NCBI GenBank assembly: GCA_900541555.1 | Contig: UQKE01000010.1 | Coordinates: 1-58,468 of the forward strand | Length of the DNA stretch: 58,468 bases | Origin: an uncultured Porphyromonadaceae bacterium | GTDB taxonomy: Bacteria; Bacteroidota; Bacteroidia; Bacteroidales; Muribaculaceae | Direction of reading: 5' to 3' | Shown here: positions 35,474-42,955 of the stretch, in pieces | Position numbering within the stretch: the stretch's first letter is position 1 | Layout: the number at the start of each line of letters is the position of its first letter | Made by a program: the position numbers and the translations under genes | The notes under the pieces: model-generated | What the model saw: the letters and a program-made list of their open reading frames with translations, nothing else | What the model was told of the DNA's origin: nothing | The model's database searches: none

Positions 35474-37441
35474 TCATTGCATATTATACGTGAGCGACAA
35501 AACGGAAAATTCCGTACGCCGGTTTATCTGGTCGGCAGCCGCCTGATCTTCGGGCGACAAGGTGGAAATAAACTCTTCATCGAGCACATCGCCTTCCTTG
35601 AATTGCGGATAGAGCCGCGCTATGCGTTTCGTCACCGTTTTCGGCTGCGATTTTCCGTAGCCGTGGGGTTGAAGCCGGTCTTTGCTGATTCCTTTTTCCA
35701 CCAAATAGTCGATAACCGATTGGGCGCGCCGATGCGACAGCCCGATATTGTATTCCTCGCTGCCCCAGCGGTCGGTGTGCGACGCCATTTCGATTGTCAC
35801 GTTCGGATTATCGTTGAGCACGGCTATCAGCTCGTCGAGCGCAGCAATCGACTCCGGCCGCAGATCCGCCTTGTCGTAATCGTAAAAAATGTTTTCCACA
35901 ACTGTCGGCTTGTTGATCGACGGCAACATGAATTCCACCCAATAGCCGGCATCCTCCATTGTCGTGTCCGACTCGAATTCCTGCTTTTGGTTCAAATATC
36001 CCTTTGCGCCGGCAAGCATCACATAGCGCACGCCGCGTTGCAACGAAAATTCAAACGAGCCGTCGTCGCGTGCCACTTCTTTCTGGTTCGACCCGTCGTT
36101 GCCGACAATGCGGATAATGGCATTCCTTACCGGCTCTTCATCCTTGTCCATCACCAAACCCTCTATCGTGATTTTCACCGGATTGTAGACAAAGCTATAA
36201 ATATGGTCGTAGCCGCGGGCATCGCCACGATTGGAGCTGAAAAAGCCTTCTTCCCCTTTTCCGAAAGTGATTCCGAAATCGTCGCCCGACGAATTAATCG
36301 GACTTCTCATGTTTTCAATCTTCCAACTTGTGTCGCCGGTCGGAACGGCTTTGAAAATATCAAGGCCTCCCATTCCCGGATGGCCGTCGGATGAGAAATA
36401 AAGCGTCCCGTCGGCACGAACATAGGGAAAGTCCTCATTGCCGGCCGTGTTGATGTCGGGGCCAAGATTGAGCAACGAGCCTTCGCGTTCGGTGAGCGAA
36501 ATGCGCCAAATGTCCTTTCCGCCGTAGCCGCCGGGCATGTCGCTCGTGAAATACAAGTATTCGCCATCGGGCGACACGGCTGGATGTCCGAACGCCGAAA
36601 GCGTGTCGGCCGTTATTTCAAACTTGACCGGCGCACTCCATTTCGCATCGGAGCGCGACGAGGTGAATATTTCTACCGAAGTGGGCGCGTCCGGCTCTCG
36701 ACGCGCTTTTGTCAGATACATGGTTTGCCCGTCGGGCGAAAACGACACAATGCCTTCGTCGAGTTCCGTATTGAGCTCGCCTTCCACGACTTCCGGCCGC
36801 TCCCATTCGCCTCGCTCGTTTTTTTTGGAAAAAAACACATCGGCATTTTTCATGCCTGTGATTTCGCTTTTCTTGTCGCCAATGGCTTTTTCCGTGGTCG
36901 AAGTGAAATACAATTGGTCGTAGTCGGCGCCAAGATACATCGGAGAAAAATCGGAACGGCGAGAATTGAAAAGCCGTGCGTTTTTCACTTCGTAACGGCT
37001 CGCATGTCCACGCCATGCCAAAGCGTCTTCACAGCCTTGCACGCCATTGATGGCCAAAGTGTCGGACGGGCAAAATTCAAGATACCGCTTGTAGGATTCG
37101 ATGGCGGCGACATATTTCCCGTCACGTTGCAACGCCTGTGCAAGATAGAAATGCGCCATGCTGTCGGGATATTCATAGCGAAGCGCATTCTGATAGGCAG
37201 CCGACGAGCGCGACGACATGTTCAGCAATCGATAGCAATTGCCCATCTTGAACGCCACTTCGCCTCGAAGCGGCCGCTCTTCTTTCTTGCGAAGTTTGTT
37301 GTAAACTTTTTTATAAGTGACCGACGCGTCGTAATATTCGCCACGTTCAAACTGTTCGTCGGCAACGCTCAACTTCGCGCCCCGGCATGACGCCAATGCG
37401 CAAAGCGCCGCCAAAAACAAAATGGTTGCGAAATATTTCAT
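35474..37441 (-). CDS. porE: PorE-like T9SS lipoprotein (TPR, PD40 propeller, CRD, OmpA)
   Basis: 655 residues. The lipoprotein signal ends at CALASC (Cys about 19). The domain order is TPR repeats (about 25-130), a PD40/WD40-type beta propeller (about 150-410: repeated SPDG and YFSSDG motifs), a carboxypeptidase-regulatory domain (about 415-500) and an OmpA peptidoglycan-binding domain (about 515-600: DYDKADLRPESIAALDEL, SHTDRWGSEEYN). This four-part order is that of Porphyromonas PorE, which anchors T9SS outer membrane parts to peptidoglycan. Related OmpA/PD40 proteins of other function exist, so the symbol is likely, not certain. Confidence 0.78.
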   Translation of the reverse strand: MKYFATILFLAALCALASCRGAKLSVADEQFERGEYYDASVTYKKVYNKLRKKEERPLRGEVAFKMGNCYRLLNMSSRSSAAYQNALRYEYPDSMAHFYLAQALQRDGKYVAAIESYKRYLEFCPSDTLAINGVQGCEDALAWRGHASRYEVKNARLFNSRRSDFSPMYLGADYDQLYFTSTTEKAIGDKKSEITGMKNADVFFSKKNERGEWERPEVVEGELNTELDEGIVSFSPDGQTMYLTKARREPDAPTSVEIFTSSRSDAKWSAPVKFEITADTLSAFGHPAVSPDGEYLYFTSDMPGGYGGKDIWRISLTEREGSLLNLGPDINTAGNEDFPYVRADGTLYFSSDGHPGMGGLDIFKAVPTGDTSWKIENMRSPINSSGDDFGITFGKGEEGFFSSNRGDARGYDHIYSFVYNPVKITIEGLVMDKDEEPVRNAIIRIVGNDGSNQKEVARDDGSFEFSLQRGVRYVMLAGAKGYLNQKQEFESDTTMEDAGYWVEFMLPSINKPTVVENIFYDYDKADLRPESIAALDELIAVLNDNPNVTIEMASHTDRWGSEEYNIGLSHRRAQSVIDYLVEKGISKDRLQPHGYGKSQPKTVTKRIARLYPQFKEGDVLDEEFISTLSPEDQAAADQINRRTEFSVLSLTYNMQ

Positions 37442-37542
37442 CTTCGATAATTCCTCGGTTTAGAAGTATTAACGAAGGAACTGCGCTTTTATTGCCGTCG
37501 CGAATCGCATCCGCCGCATAAAAACTCAAGCGCGACACTGCA

Positions 37543-38277
37543 TCAAAAATCGTAACCCACCGCGAATGTCCAGTTTTTATTGAACATTTCCCAATTTTGG
37601 CGATAATTGGCGGAAGCATTGCGGAACCCGCGTTGATAGTGGATATGGAACGTAAAATGGTCGAGCAGCCTGATACCGGTCCCGATTTTCAACCCCCAAT
37701 CGAACGAACGGTGTTGCCAATCTCCATCGCCATAATAGTCGCGTTTCCCCGTCGTGCAAGTATAAACGCCGGCAGCTCCCGCGGGAACAGACACAAAGAT
37801 TTGCTCCACTTCGTCTTTTCCGTCGCCCGTGCCAAAGGAAAAATAAGGCCCCAGCTCCACATTCCACCGCAAATTGCCGGTGAGATTGAAATGGAACGAT
37901 GCCAGCACCGGCACCGTAAACGCATAGTAGCGCGTGTGCCCTATTTCGTTTTTCAACGATTGAGACACCGGATCGTGTTCTATTAGCGTATAGTTATGGC
38001 TGCGGTTTTCAAAAAAGAAACCGGGCTGAATGCTGAAATAGTTCCTGAAATTTATGTCCACCGCCACGCCGGCCGTGAAGCCGTTGCGCCACGAGAAATT
38101 GCTGTTTTCTCCAATCTCCGGAATGTCGGTCGACAAATTAGAGGATGTCAAACCCACGCGAACTCCAAAATTCAAATAGCTGTCGGGGGCGCTTTTATCG
38201 ACAAACGACTGTGCGCAAAGCGTCGAAGGCAACACTGCTGCCGACAAAACTGCCAAAGTCAAAAATATTTTTTTCAT
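37543..38277 (-). CDS. Outer membrane beta-barrel protein (PorT/OMP_b-brl-like)
   Basis: 244 residues from the ATG at 38277, which starts a signal peptide (MKKIFLTLAVLSAAVLPSTLCAQ). The body has alternating strand patterns of a small barrel (LNFGVRVGLTSSNL, GFTAGVAVDINFRNYFSIQPGFFFENRS) and ends in WTFAVGYDF with the C-terminal aromatic. It resembles the porin-family/PorT-like OMP group. It sits about 100 bp upstream of porE on the same strand and may be functionally tied to it, but I cannot say it is the T9SS PorT itself. Confidence 0.75.
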   Translation of the reverse strand: MKKIFLTLAVLSAAVLPSTLCAQSFVDKSAPDSYLNFGVRVGLTSSNLSTDIPEIGENSNFSWRNGFTAGVAVDINFRNYFSIQPGFFFENRSHNYTLIEHDPVSQSLKNEIGHTRYYAFTVPVLASFHFNLTGNLRWNVELGPYFSFGTGDGKDEVEQIFVSVPAGAAGVYTCTTGKRDYYGDGDWQHRSFDWGLKIGTGIRLLDHFTFHIHYQRGFRNASANYRQNWEMFNKNWTFAVGYDF

Positions 38278-38395
38278 TGCCAAAATGTTTTGCTGTGTAA
38301 AGATAAGGTTTTTCCAAAACAACTCGGCAGAAAATTCCTCTTTTTGAATAAAAAAGAGGGAAAATCGGCAAATGTTTTCATTTCAAAGAAGATTG

Positions 38396-38427
38396 TTTGA
38401 AAAAAATCCCCCCAACTGCTTAACTTT
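38396..38427 (+). promoter_or_regulatory. tsaE promoter
   Basis: TTTG (38396-38399), 20 nt, TAACTTTG (38420-38427), about 19 nt before the start codon. Confidence 0.75.
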
Positions 38428-38445
38428 GCAAACAAAAGGAACGAT

Positions 38446-38877
38446 ATGAAAACAATAGAAATAAAGTCTTTGGGCGAAATCGGCCGCGCCGCCGGCGAGT
38501 TTGCAGAAGCCATGGGCGACTACACGGTGTTTGCTTTCTACGGCGCAATGGGAGCGGGGAAAACCACGTTTATCAACGCGCTGTGCGCCCGCCTCGGCGT
38601 AGACGAAATCACCAACTCCCCTTCATTCGCCATCATCAACGAATACCGGTCGGCCACGACTGCCGAACTCATTTACCATTTCGACTGCTACCGGCTCGAA
38701 AGCGTCGACGAAGCCTGCGACATCGGAGCGGAAGACTATTTCGATTCCGGCGCCATCTGCTTGGTGGAATGGCCGGAAAGAATCGAAGAATTGCTGCCTG
38801 CCGACACCGTGCGCGTCGACATCGTCGAAAATGAAGACGGATCGCGCACGCTGTCCATGACATTCCCCGAAGCGTGA
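38446..38877 (+). CDS. tsaE: tRNA threonylcarbamoyladenosine biosynthesis ATPase TsaE
   Basis: 143 residues. TsaE is the ATPase that supports TsaB-TsaD in making t6A37 of ANN-decoding tRNAs. The Walker A motif [15 protein letters not shown] is at 33-47, followed by [21 protein letters not shown] and the [14 protein letters not shown] segment typical of the family. Length is normal. A short hydrophobic Imm17-like gene follows 6 bp downstream on the same transcript. Confidence 0.94.
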   Translation: MKTIEIKSLGEIGRAAGEFAEAMGDYTVFAFYGAMGAGKTTFINALCARLGVDEITNSPSFAIINEYRSATTAELIYHFDCYRLESVDEACDIGAEDYFDSGAICLVEWPERIEELLPADTVRVDIVENEDGSRTLSMTFPEA

Positions 38878-38882
38878 CAACG

Positions 38883-39107
38883 ATGCCGAAAGGTCTGTGG
38901 TTTGTTTCCGCCATTTTCGTCGCATCCGGATTGCTGGCAATCCTTGCTTCGACCTTTAACTGGGATTGGTTTTTCAAAAGCAACAATGCGCGCCTTCTCG
39001 TCGGCCGCCTGAGCCGGCGCGGAGCACGCATCGTCTATTTCATAATCGGTTGTTTGATATTGGCAATGGTCGCCGCCATCCACCACCGGCTATCCGCAAC
39101 AACTTAA
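38883..39107 (+). CDS. Imm17-like small membrane protein
   Basis: 74 residues from the ATG at 38883; a GTG at 38874 that overlaps the tsaE stop is the alternative start. Two membrane segments (about 3-22 and 46-65) flank FNWDWFFKSNNARLLVGRLSRRGARIVY, which matches the Imm17 (immunity protein 17) family. That family was named from polymorphic-toxin loci. No toxin gene is present here, and the gene appears to be part of the tsaE unit. An ordinary membrane role is therefore as likely as immunity. Confidence 0.7.
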   Translation: MPKGLWFVSAIFVASGLLAILASTFNWDWFFKSNNARLLVGRLSRRGARIVYFIIGCLILAMVAAIHHRLSATT

Positions 39108-39122
39108 TGCTTCATCTTGTCT

Positions 39123-39593
39123 AGTCCTAAAATAGCGTTACACTAAAAAAGTAACGAAATGGAAAAGACAGGAAACAAGTACGTTAGACGTACCCAAAAG
39201 GATTACAGCATGTCCTTTAAGCTATCGGTAGTTCAGGAGTATGAAGGCTCTAGCATAAGCTTAGGGTCCCTTCAACGCAAATACGGCATACAAGGCAGCC
39301 AGACGGTGAAGCGTTGGATTGAAAAATATGGTAACTTTGACGTGCCAAACAAATCCCATCACCCAATGGAAAAGAGCAAGGATCAGAAGCTTCTGGAACT
39401 GGAGCAGAAAGTACGGATGCTTGAGCGTAAAAATGCCCGCCTGGAAAAAGAATTAGAGCAAAAGGATATGAAAGCCGGATTCTTCGATATGATGATAGAT
39501 ATCGCGGAGAAGGAATATCACATCGATATCCGAAAAAACTCCTTTCCCGAACAGTCTTCCGATACAAAGAACCTGTAACGGTTATTTAGGACT
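39123..39593 (+). mobile_element. Deleted IS3-family element with orfA only, both terminal repeats present
   Basis: A 471-bp unit bounded by inverted repeats AGTCCTAAAATAGCGTTACA (39123-39142) and the complement of TGTAACGGTTATTTAGGACT (39574-39593), matching at 17 of 20 positions. Between them lies orfA only; the orfB transposase with the DDE core is absent. A 9-base direct repeat TTCATCTTG flanks it (39111-39119 and 39595-39603), offset by 3 and 1 bases from the repeats. A copy with both ends could still be moved by a transposase supplied elsewhere. Confidence 0.75.
39159..39578 (+). CDS. IS3-family transposase OrfA (helix-turn-helix subunit)
   Basis: 139 residues. The N-terminal helix-turn-helix (about 15-60: SFKLSVVQEYEGSSISLGSLQRKYGIQGSQTVKRWIEKYG in parts) is followed by a leucine-zipper coiled coil (about 75-105) and a C-terminal AGFFDMMIDIAEKEYHIDIRK, all typical of Bacteroidales IS3 OrfA. 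The usual overlapping orfB is missing. The stop codon lies inside the right terminal inverted repeat, so the deletion left a complete OrfA. Alone it should bind DNA but cannot catalyse transposition; it might act as a repressor. Confidence 0.85.
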   Translation: MEKTGNKYVRRTQKDYSMSFKLSVVQEYEGSSISLGSLQRKYGIQGSQTVKRWIEKYGNFDVPNKSHHPMEKSKDQKLLELEQKVRMLERKNARLEKELEQKDMKAGFFDMMIDIAEKEYHIDIRKNSFPEQSSDTKNL

Positions 39594-40388
39594 ATTCATC
39601 TTGACAATATTTGCCACAAGCACGCCTATCGACGTGAGCAACGAAGCTATCGACACCCACATCGACACGGATTTCACCGTGTTTTGGTTGATGGTCGACT
39701 GGCCGGCGCGCACCTTGTTGGGCTGCACGTAGATCACGTCGTTTTGCTTCAAATAGTAGGCCGGCGAATCAAAAATGTCCGACGAACGCAAATCAAGCTT
39801 GTATGAATGGCGCTGGCCGCCTTCCTCGCGAATCACGTAAACCTCGTCGCGCTTGCCGTAGATCGTCAAATCGCGCGCCATCGCTATCGCTTCCAGCACC
39901 GACACTTTGTCGCTTTTTATCGAATAGGTCCCGGGGGCTGTCACCTCGCCGAGAATCGACACCTTGAAGTTCATAAAATCGACTGTCACCACCGGATCGT
40001 CCAGCAATTTTTTATCGCGCAACGTTTCCATTATGCGATCTTGCAATTGCCAACGATTCAAACCGCTCGCTTTTATTTTGCCCACCACAGGGAAATCTAT
40101 GTATCCGTCGCCGTCGACAACGTATCCATTCAAATACGAATCGTACATCAAATCGCCGTTGCTTGCCTGTGTCGCCATTATCGGCAAATTGAAAATTCTT
40201 GCAGCATCCGGCTGCGAACTCGACACGACAATCGACAGCATGTCTTTCGGCTCTATCGTAATAGTCTCCGCCGCCTTGATCTCTTCTGGAGATTCAAGCC
40301 GGACATCTTGCAAATATATGATTTCCTTCGACGTATTGCAGGAAGACATCAACAACGCGACAAGCCCGAACAATAAAAATCTACGCAT
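39582..40388 (-). CDS. Wza-like polysaccharide biosynthesis/export lipoprotein
   Basis: 268 residues. Lipobox LLMSSC (Cys about 17). The poly_export domain (about 40-140: ITIEPKDMLSIVVSSS ... GYVVDGDGYIDFPVVGKIKASG) precedes an SLBB domain (about 145-225: VSILGEVTAPGTYSIKSDKVSVLEAIAMA). A C-terminal hydrophobic helix (MWVSIASLLTSIGVLVANIV) ends the protein. Such proteins form the outer membrane channel for capsule or exopolysaccharide. No Wzc kinase or glycosyltransferase is nearby. The last codons and the stop overlap the right end of the IS3 remnant, so the native C terminus was probably altered. Confidence 0.87.
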   Translation of the reverse strand: MRRFLLFGLVALLMSSCNTSKEIIYLQDVRLESPEEIKAAETITIEPKDMLSIVVSSSQPDAARIFNLPIMATQASNGDLMYDSYLNGYVVDGDGYIDFPVVGKIKASGLNRWQLQDRIMETLRDKKLLDDPVVTVDFMNFKVSILGEVTAPGTYSIKSDKVSVLEAIAMARDLTIYGKRDEVYVIREEGGQRHSYKLDLRSSDIFDSPAYYLKQNDVIYVQPNKVRAGQSTINQNTVKSVSMWVSIASLLTSIGVLVANIVKMNSPK

Positions 40389-40416
40389 AGCTATTCGTGT
40401 AGTCTAAATTTTTGTG

Positions 40417-40424
40417 CAAACTTA
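40417..40424 (-). promoter_or_regulatory. -7 element of the polysaccharide export gene
   Basis: Minus-strand TAAGTTTG, 28 nt upstream of the start codon. A TTG about 18-19 nt further upstream could be the -33 box. Confidence 0.55.
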
Positions 40425-40518
40425 GCTAAAAATCCGCAAACACAAGACAATTGCGTTCCGAAATAAGCAATTATGCAGCCAATAAATTAAAAAACAACCA
40501 TTTAAAAACATACAAATC

Positions 40519-40559
40519 AAAAAGCCCGACGGATTATTTTTCATTCCACCGGGCTTTTC
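40519..40559 (-). terminator. Terminator of the receptor/beta-helix/phosphatase operon
   Basis: Stem AAAAGCCCGG/CCGGGCTTTT-type pairing (one mismatch) with an AT-rich loop, T-run on the minus strand, 17 nt after the phosphatase stop. T-runs on both sides make it potentially bidirectional. Confidence 0.8.
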
Positions 40560-40576
40560 TTGGAGAAAACTGCAAT

Positions 40577-41521
40577 TCACTTTTTAGTTCTAATCACTTC
40601 GTGGAGAACATCTCCATTCTTGTCGAGCATCCGCAAAATCAAAGTCGCTTTGTCGGCTGTCACGACAGAAAAACCGGAAGCGCCGCTGCAAAACACCGTG
40701 CCTTCCACCGGCTTTACATCCCGCGACAACGACCCTGAGGAATTGACGATATAATCAATGTCGCTGCCTTCCACACGAATATGTTGGAAATTATGAATAT
40801 GGCCGCAAATATACATGTCGACCCGATGACGGCGAAGAATTGCATCGACTCGATTTTGCATGTCGAGCCGTTCTGTTTCCGACTTATAAGTATCGGCATA
40901 TATGGGGTGATGCCCCGCCACGATTACCCAATCCTCTTGCGCCGTTTCGAGCACCGAATCCAACCATTCGAGCTGGCTGTCGATGTCCTGCCGGCAAGCA
41001 TCGGCATATTTCACCGAGTCGCGGCGGTATTTGTCGATCAACGGAGTCGTGTCGATCCACACTACGCGCAATGTCACGCCTTCTTCATCGAAAACCTTCG
41101 TATAGTAACGTGCCGGCATTTCCCAACGGCGGCTGACAGCCGAATAGTCGACCACCGCTTGCGTATTGCCGCGATACTCATGGTTGCCGCAAATCGGATA
41201 CCACGGAATCATCAGCTCCGGATGGCTGTAAATGAGTTCGAAATTGGTCATCCAAAGCGGATCGTTCACGCTGCGAACACCTTCGAAATGATGTACATCG
41301 CCGGTGGCAAGCACAAATTCAGGACCAATCATTTCGCCAAGTTCCCCCATCATCTCGGCGATGGGTTTTTGATCGTAATAACCGTTTCTGCCCAAATCGT
41401 TGGCAACATAGAAATTCAATTTGTCTTCAAACAAAGAAGCGTCATTGATACGTGCAGTCGCCGTTATTGCCGAAAAAAGCAATAAAACCGCCAACATCAA
41501 TTTTTTGATTCTCATCGTCAT
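40577..41521 (-). CDS. Secreted purple-acid-phosphatase-like metallophosphoesterase
   Basis: 314 residues with a signal peptide (MRIKKLMLAVLLLFSAITATA; start at 41521 or at the second ATG, 6 nt later). Calcineurin-like metal motifs are in order: NFYVANDLGRNG (a variant of the first GD motif), ATGDVHH, CGNHEYRG, AGHHPIYA and GHIHNFQH. The set resembles type 5 acid phosphatases (tartrate-resistant), which act on phosphomonoesters. Third gene of an operon with a TonB-dependent receptor and a beta-helix lipoprotein, followed by a terminator. The substrate is unknown. Confidence 0.85.
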   Translation of the reverse strand: MTMRIKKLMLAVLLLFSAITATARINDASLFEDKLNFYVANDLGRNGYYDQKPIAEMMGELGEMIGPEFVLATGDVHHFEGVRSVNDPLWMTNFELIYSHPELMIPWYPICGNHEYRGNTQAVVDYSAVSRRWEMPARYYTKVFDEEGVTLRVVWIDTTPLIDKYRRDSVKYADACRQDIDSQLEWLDSVLETAQEDWVIVAGHHPIYADTYKSETERLDMQNRVDAILRRHRVDMYICGHIHNFQHIRVEGSDIDYIVNSSGSLSRDVKPVEGTVFCSGASGFSVVTADKATLILRMLDKNGDVLHEVIRTKK

Positions 41522-41556
41522 GATTGTTCTAATTATTTATGCTTCAAAGATATGAT

Positions 41557-42924
41557 TTATTCGCCAAATGCTCCAAAATGCGCTTGCGGCGCCGACGAAA
41601 CATAAGTCGTTCCGCCCACGCTCAACCCGCCAAGGAAGAACGGTTGCATATTGCTGTCGCTTCCTGCATAAGCGCCGGAAAGGACAGGAGAACCTGCTTG
41701 AACATGGAAATCCCATGCATCGTCGTACACGAACGAAGTCAAAGGGTTCGTATCGTAAGGGAAATTGACAAACAACGGGTCTGTGGCGTCATCACCGGCC
41801 GAAGCGCTGACAATACTGTGCAAGTCGATCGACGGGCTAATCTTGTCGTTTGGCAAGGTATAACCAAGATATGATGTTGTCGTGCCATTTTCAATGTCTT
41901 GGTCGAGCGTGCTTTCTGCCGAGCCGGACACATAGAAATTGTAATCAATGACAGATGCCGAAGCCATCCCCTCTTCCGGATCGTTGGGCATTTCCCACGA
42001 CGGAGTCATTGCCTTGAATTTGCAATTGACAATCAAATTGTTGAAAACACTCACAAGCGCATTCTTTTCTACGTAAATGCCGCCGCCTTTCGTCCCGTCG
42101 CGACGCCATCCCGCATTGATAATCGTATTGTTGTAGGCACGCACTTCTGCCTGTGCGCGACCGCCTTCATCGTTTTGCCCTGAGCTGGAAAGTTTCAAGC
42201 CGTTTGTGTTCGGGCTGTACATGATGTTCCCTGATACATCTACTTTGCAACCGGCTTTCACATTGACAGCTTCGCCGCCATCGGCTCCGTTGCCTGCAAA
42301 AATGTTATCCTTGATTATCGCGCTGCCGCCCATCAAATAAACGGCATCAGAAGCGCCATAACGCAATGTGGAATTGACAATCACGTAGCGACCGTCCACG
42401 TTGACCGAAGTGAATTGCGGACCCAAATCGTCGCCCGGCGTGTAAATGCCGCGAACGGCCGACGGAGAATCCTGCATGACAAGGCCTCCGGTGTATTCAA
42501 TGATCGCATGGTCGAACAGCACTTCTTCGCATGTTTCCGTTGCCACGATGCCACCCCAAAGACCGGCCATCGCATTCGCTTCCGTACGTTCGCTCTCGTC
42601 GACAGACAAAAGAATCGGATTGGCTTCCGTGCCACGGCAATAAAGATTGCCATCGACTATGAATTCTATCGGCGTGTGTGTCGCTCCCACTCCGTTGGAA
42701 TCAAAAATCACTTGCACGCCTTCTTCGATTACAAGAGATTCGCCTTCCGGCACCGTGATATGTCCGCTCACTTTTATCACCGAATTCTTTTCCCAAACGC
42801 CCGACACTTCTCCGGACAGATTTTCCACTGTCGGGGGCTCAATTTCCGGTTTAGGATCATCCTCGCCACATGCTGTCATGGCAGCCAATACGGCAGCACT
42901 CAATACAAACAATTTAAAATTCAT
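41557..42924 (-). CDS. Lipoprotein with right-handed parallel beta-helix
   Basis: 455 residues from the ATG at 42924, which opens a lipoprotein signal (MNFKLFVLSAAVLAAMTAC, Cys19). After an acidic spacer (GEDDPKPEIEPP), residues about 45-330 show repeated short beta strands with stacked Asn/Ile (IVNSTLRYGAS, IIKDNIFAGNG, VSGNIMYSPN, AYNNTIINAG, VFNNLIVNC), as in parallel beta-helix proteins. The frame extends 52 codons further upstream, but that part lies over the receptor gene end. It lies 31 bp after the receptor, in the position SusD usually takes, so surface substrate binding is a reasonable guess. Confidence 0.78.
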   Translation of the reverse strand: MNFKLFVLSAAVLAAMTACGEDDPKPEIEPPTVENLSGEVSGVWEKNSVIKVSGHITVPEGESLVIEEGVQVIFDSNGVGATHTPIEFIVDGNLYCRGTEANPILLSVDESERTEANAMAGLWGGIVATETCEEVLFDHAIIEYTGGLVMQDSPSAVRGIYTPGDDLGPQFTSVNVDGRYVIVNSTLRYGASDAVYLMGGSAIIKDNIFAGNGADGGEAVNVKAGCKVDVSGNIMYSPNTNGLKLSSSGQNDEGGRAQAEVRAYNNTIINAGWRRDGTKGGGIYVEKNALVSVFNNLIVNCKFKAMTPSWEMPNDPEEGMASASVIDYNFYVSGSAESTLDQDIENGTTTSYLGYTLPNDKISPSIDLHSIVSASAGDDATDPLFVNFPYDTNPLTSFVYDDAWDFHVQAGSPVLSGAYAGSDSNMQPFFLGGLSVGGTTYVSSAPQAHFGAFGE

Positions 42925-42955
42925 AATTAATACTGTTAATTTGGTGTTTGACATT

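Noticed and set aside
38883..39107. A toxin-immunity locus, because of the Imm17-like gene
   Set aside because: No toxin, secretion marker or other immunity gene nearby; the gene belongs to the tsaE transcript.
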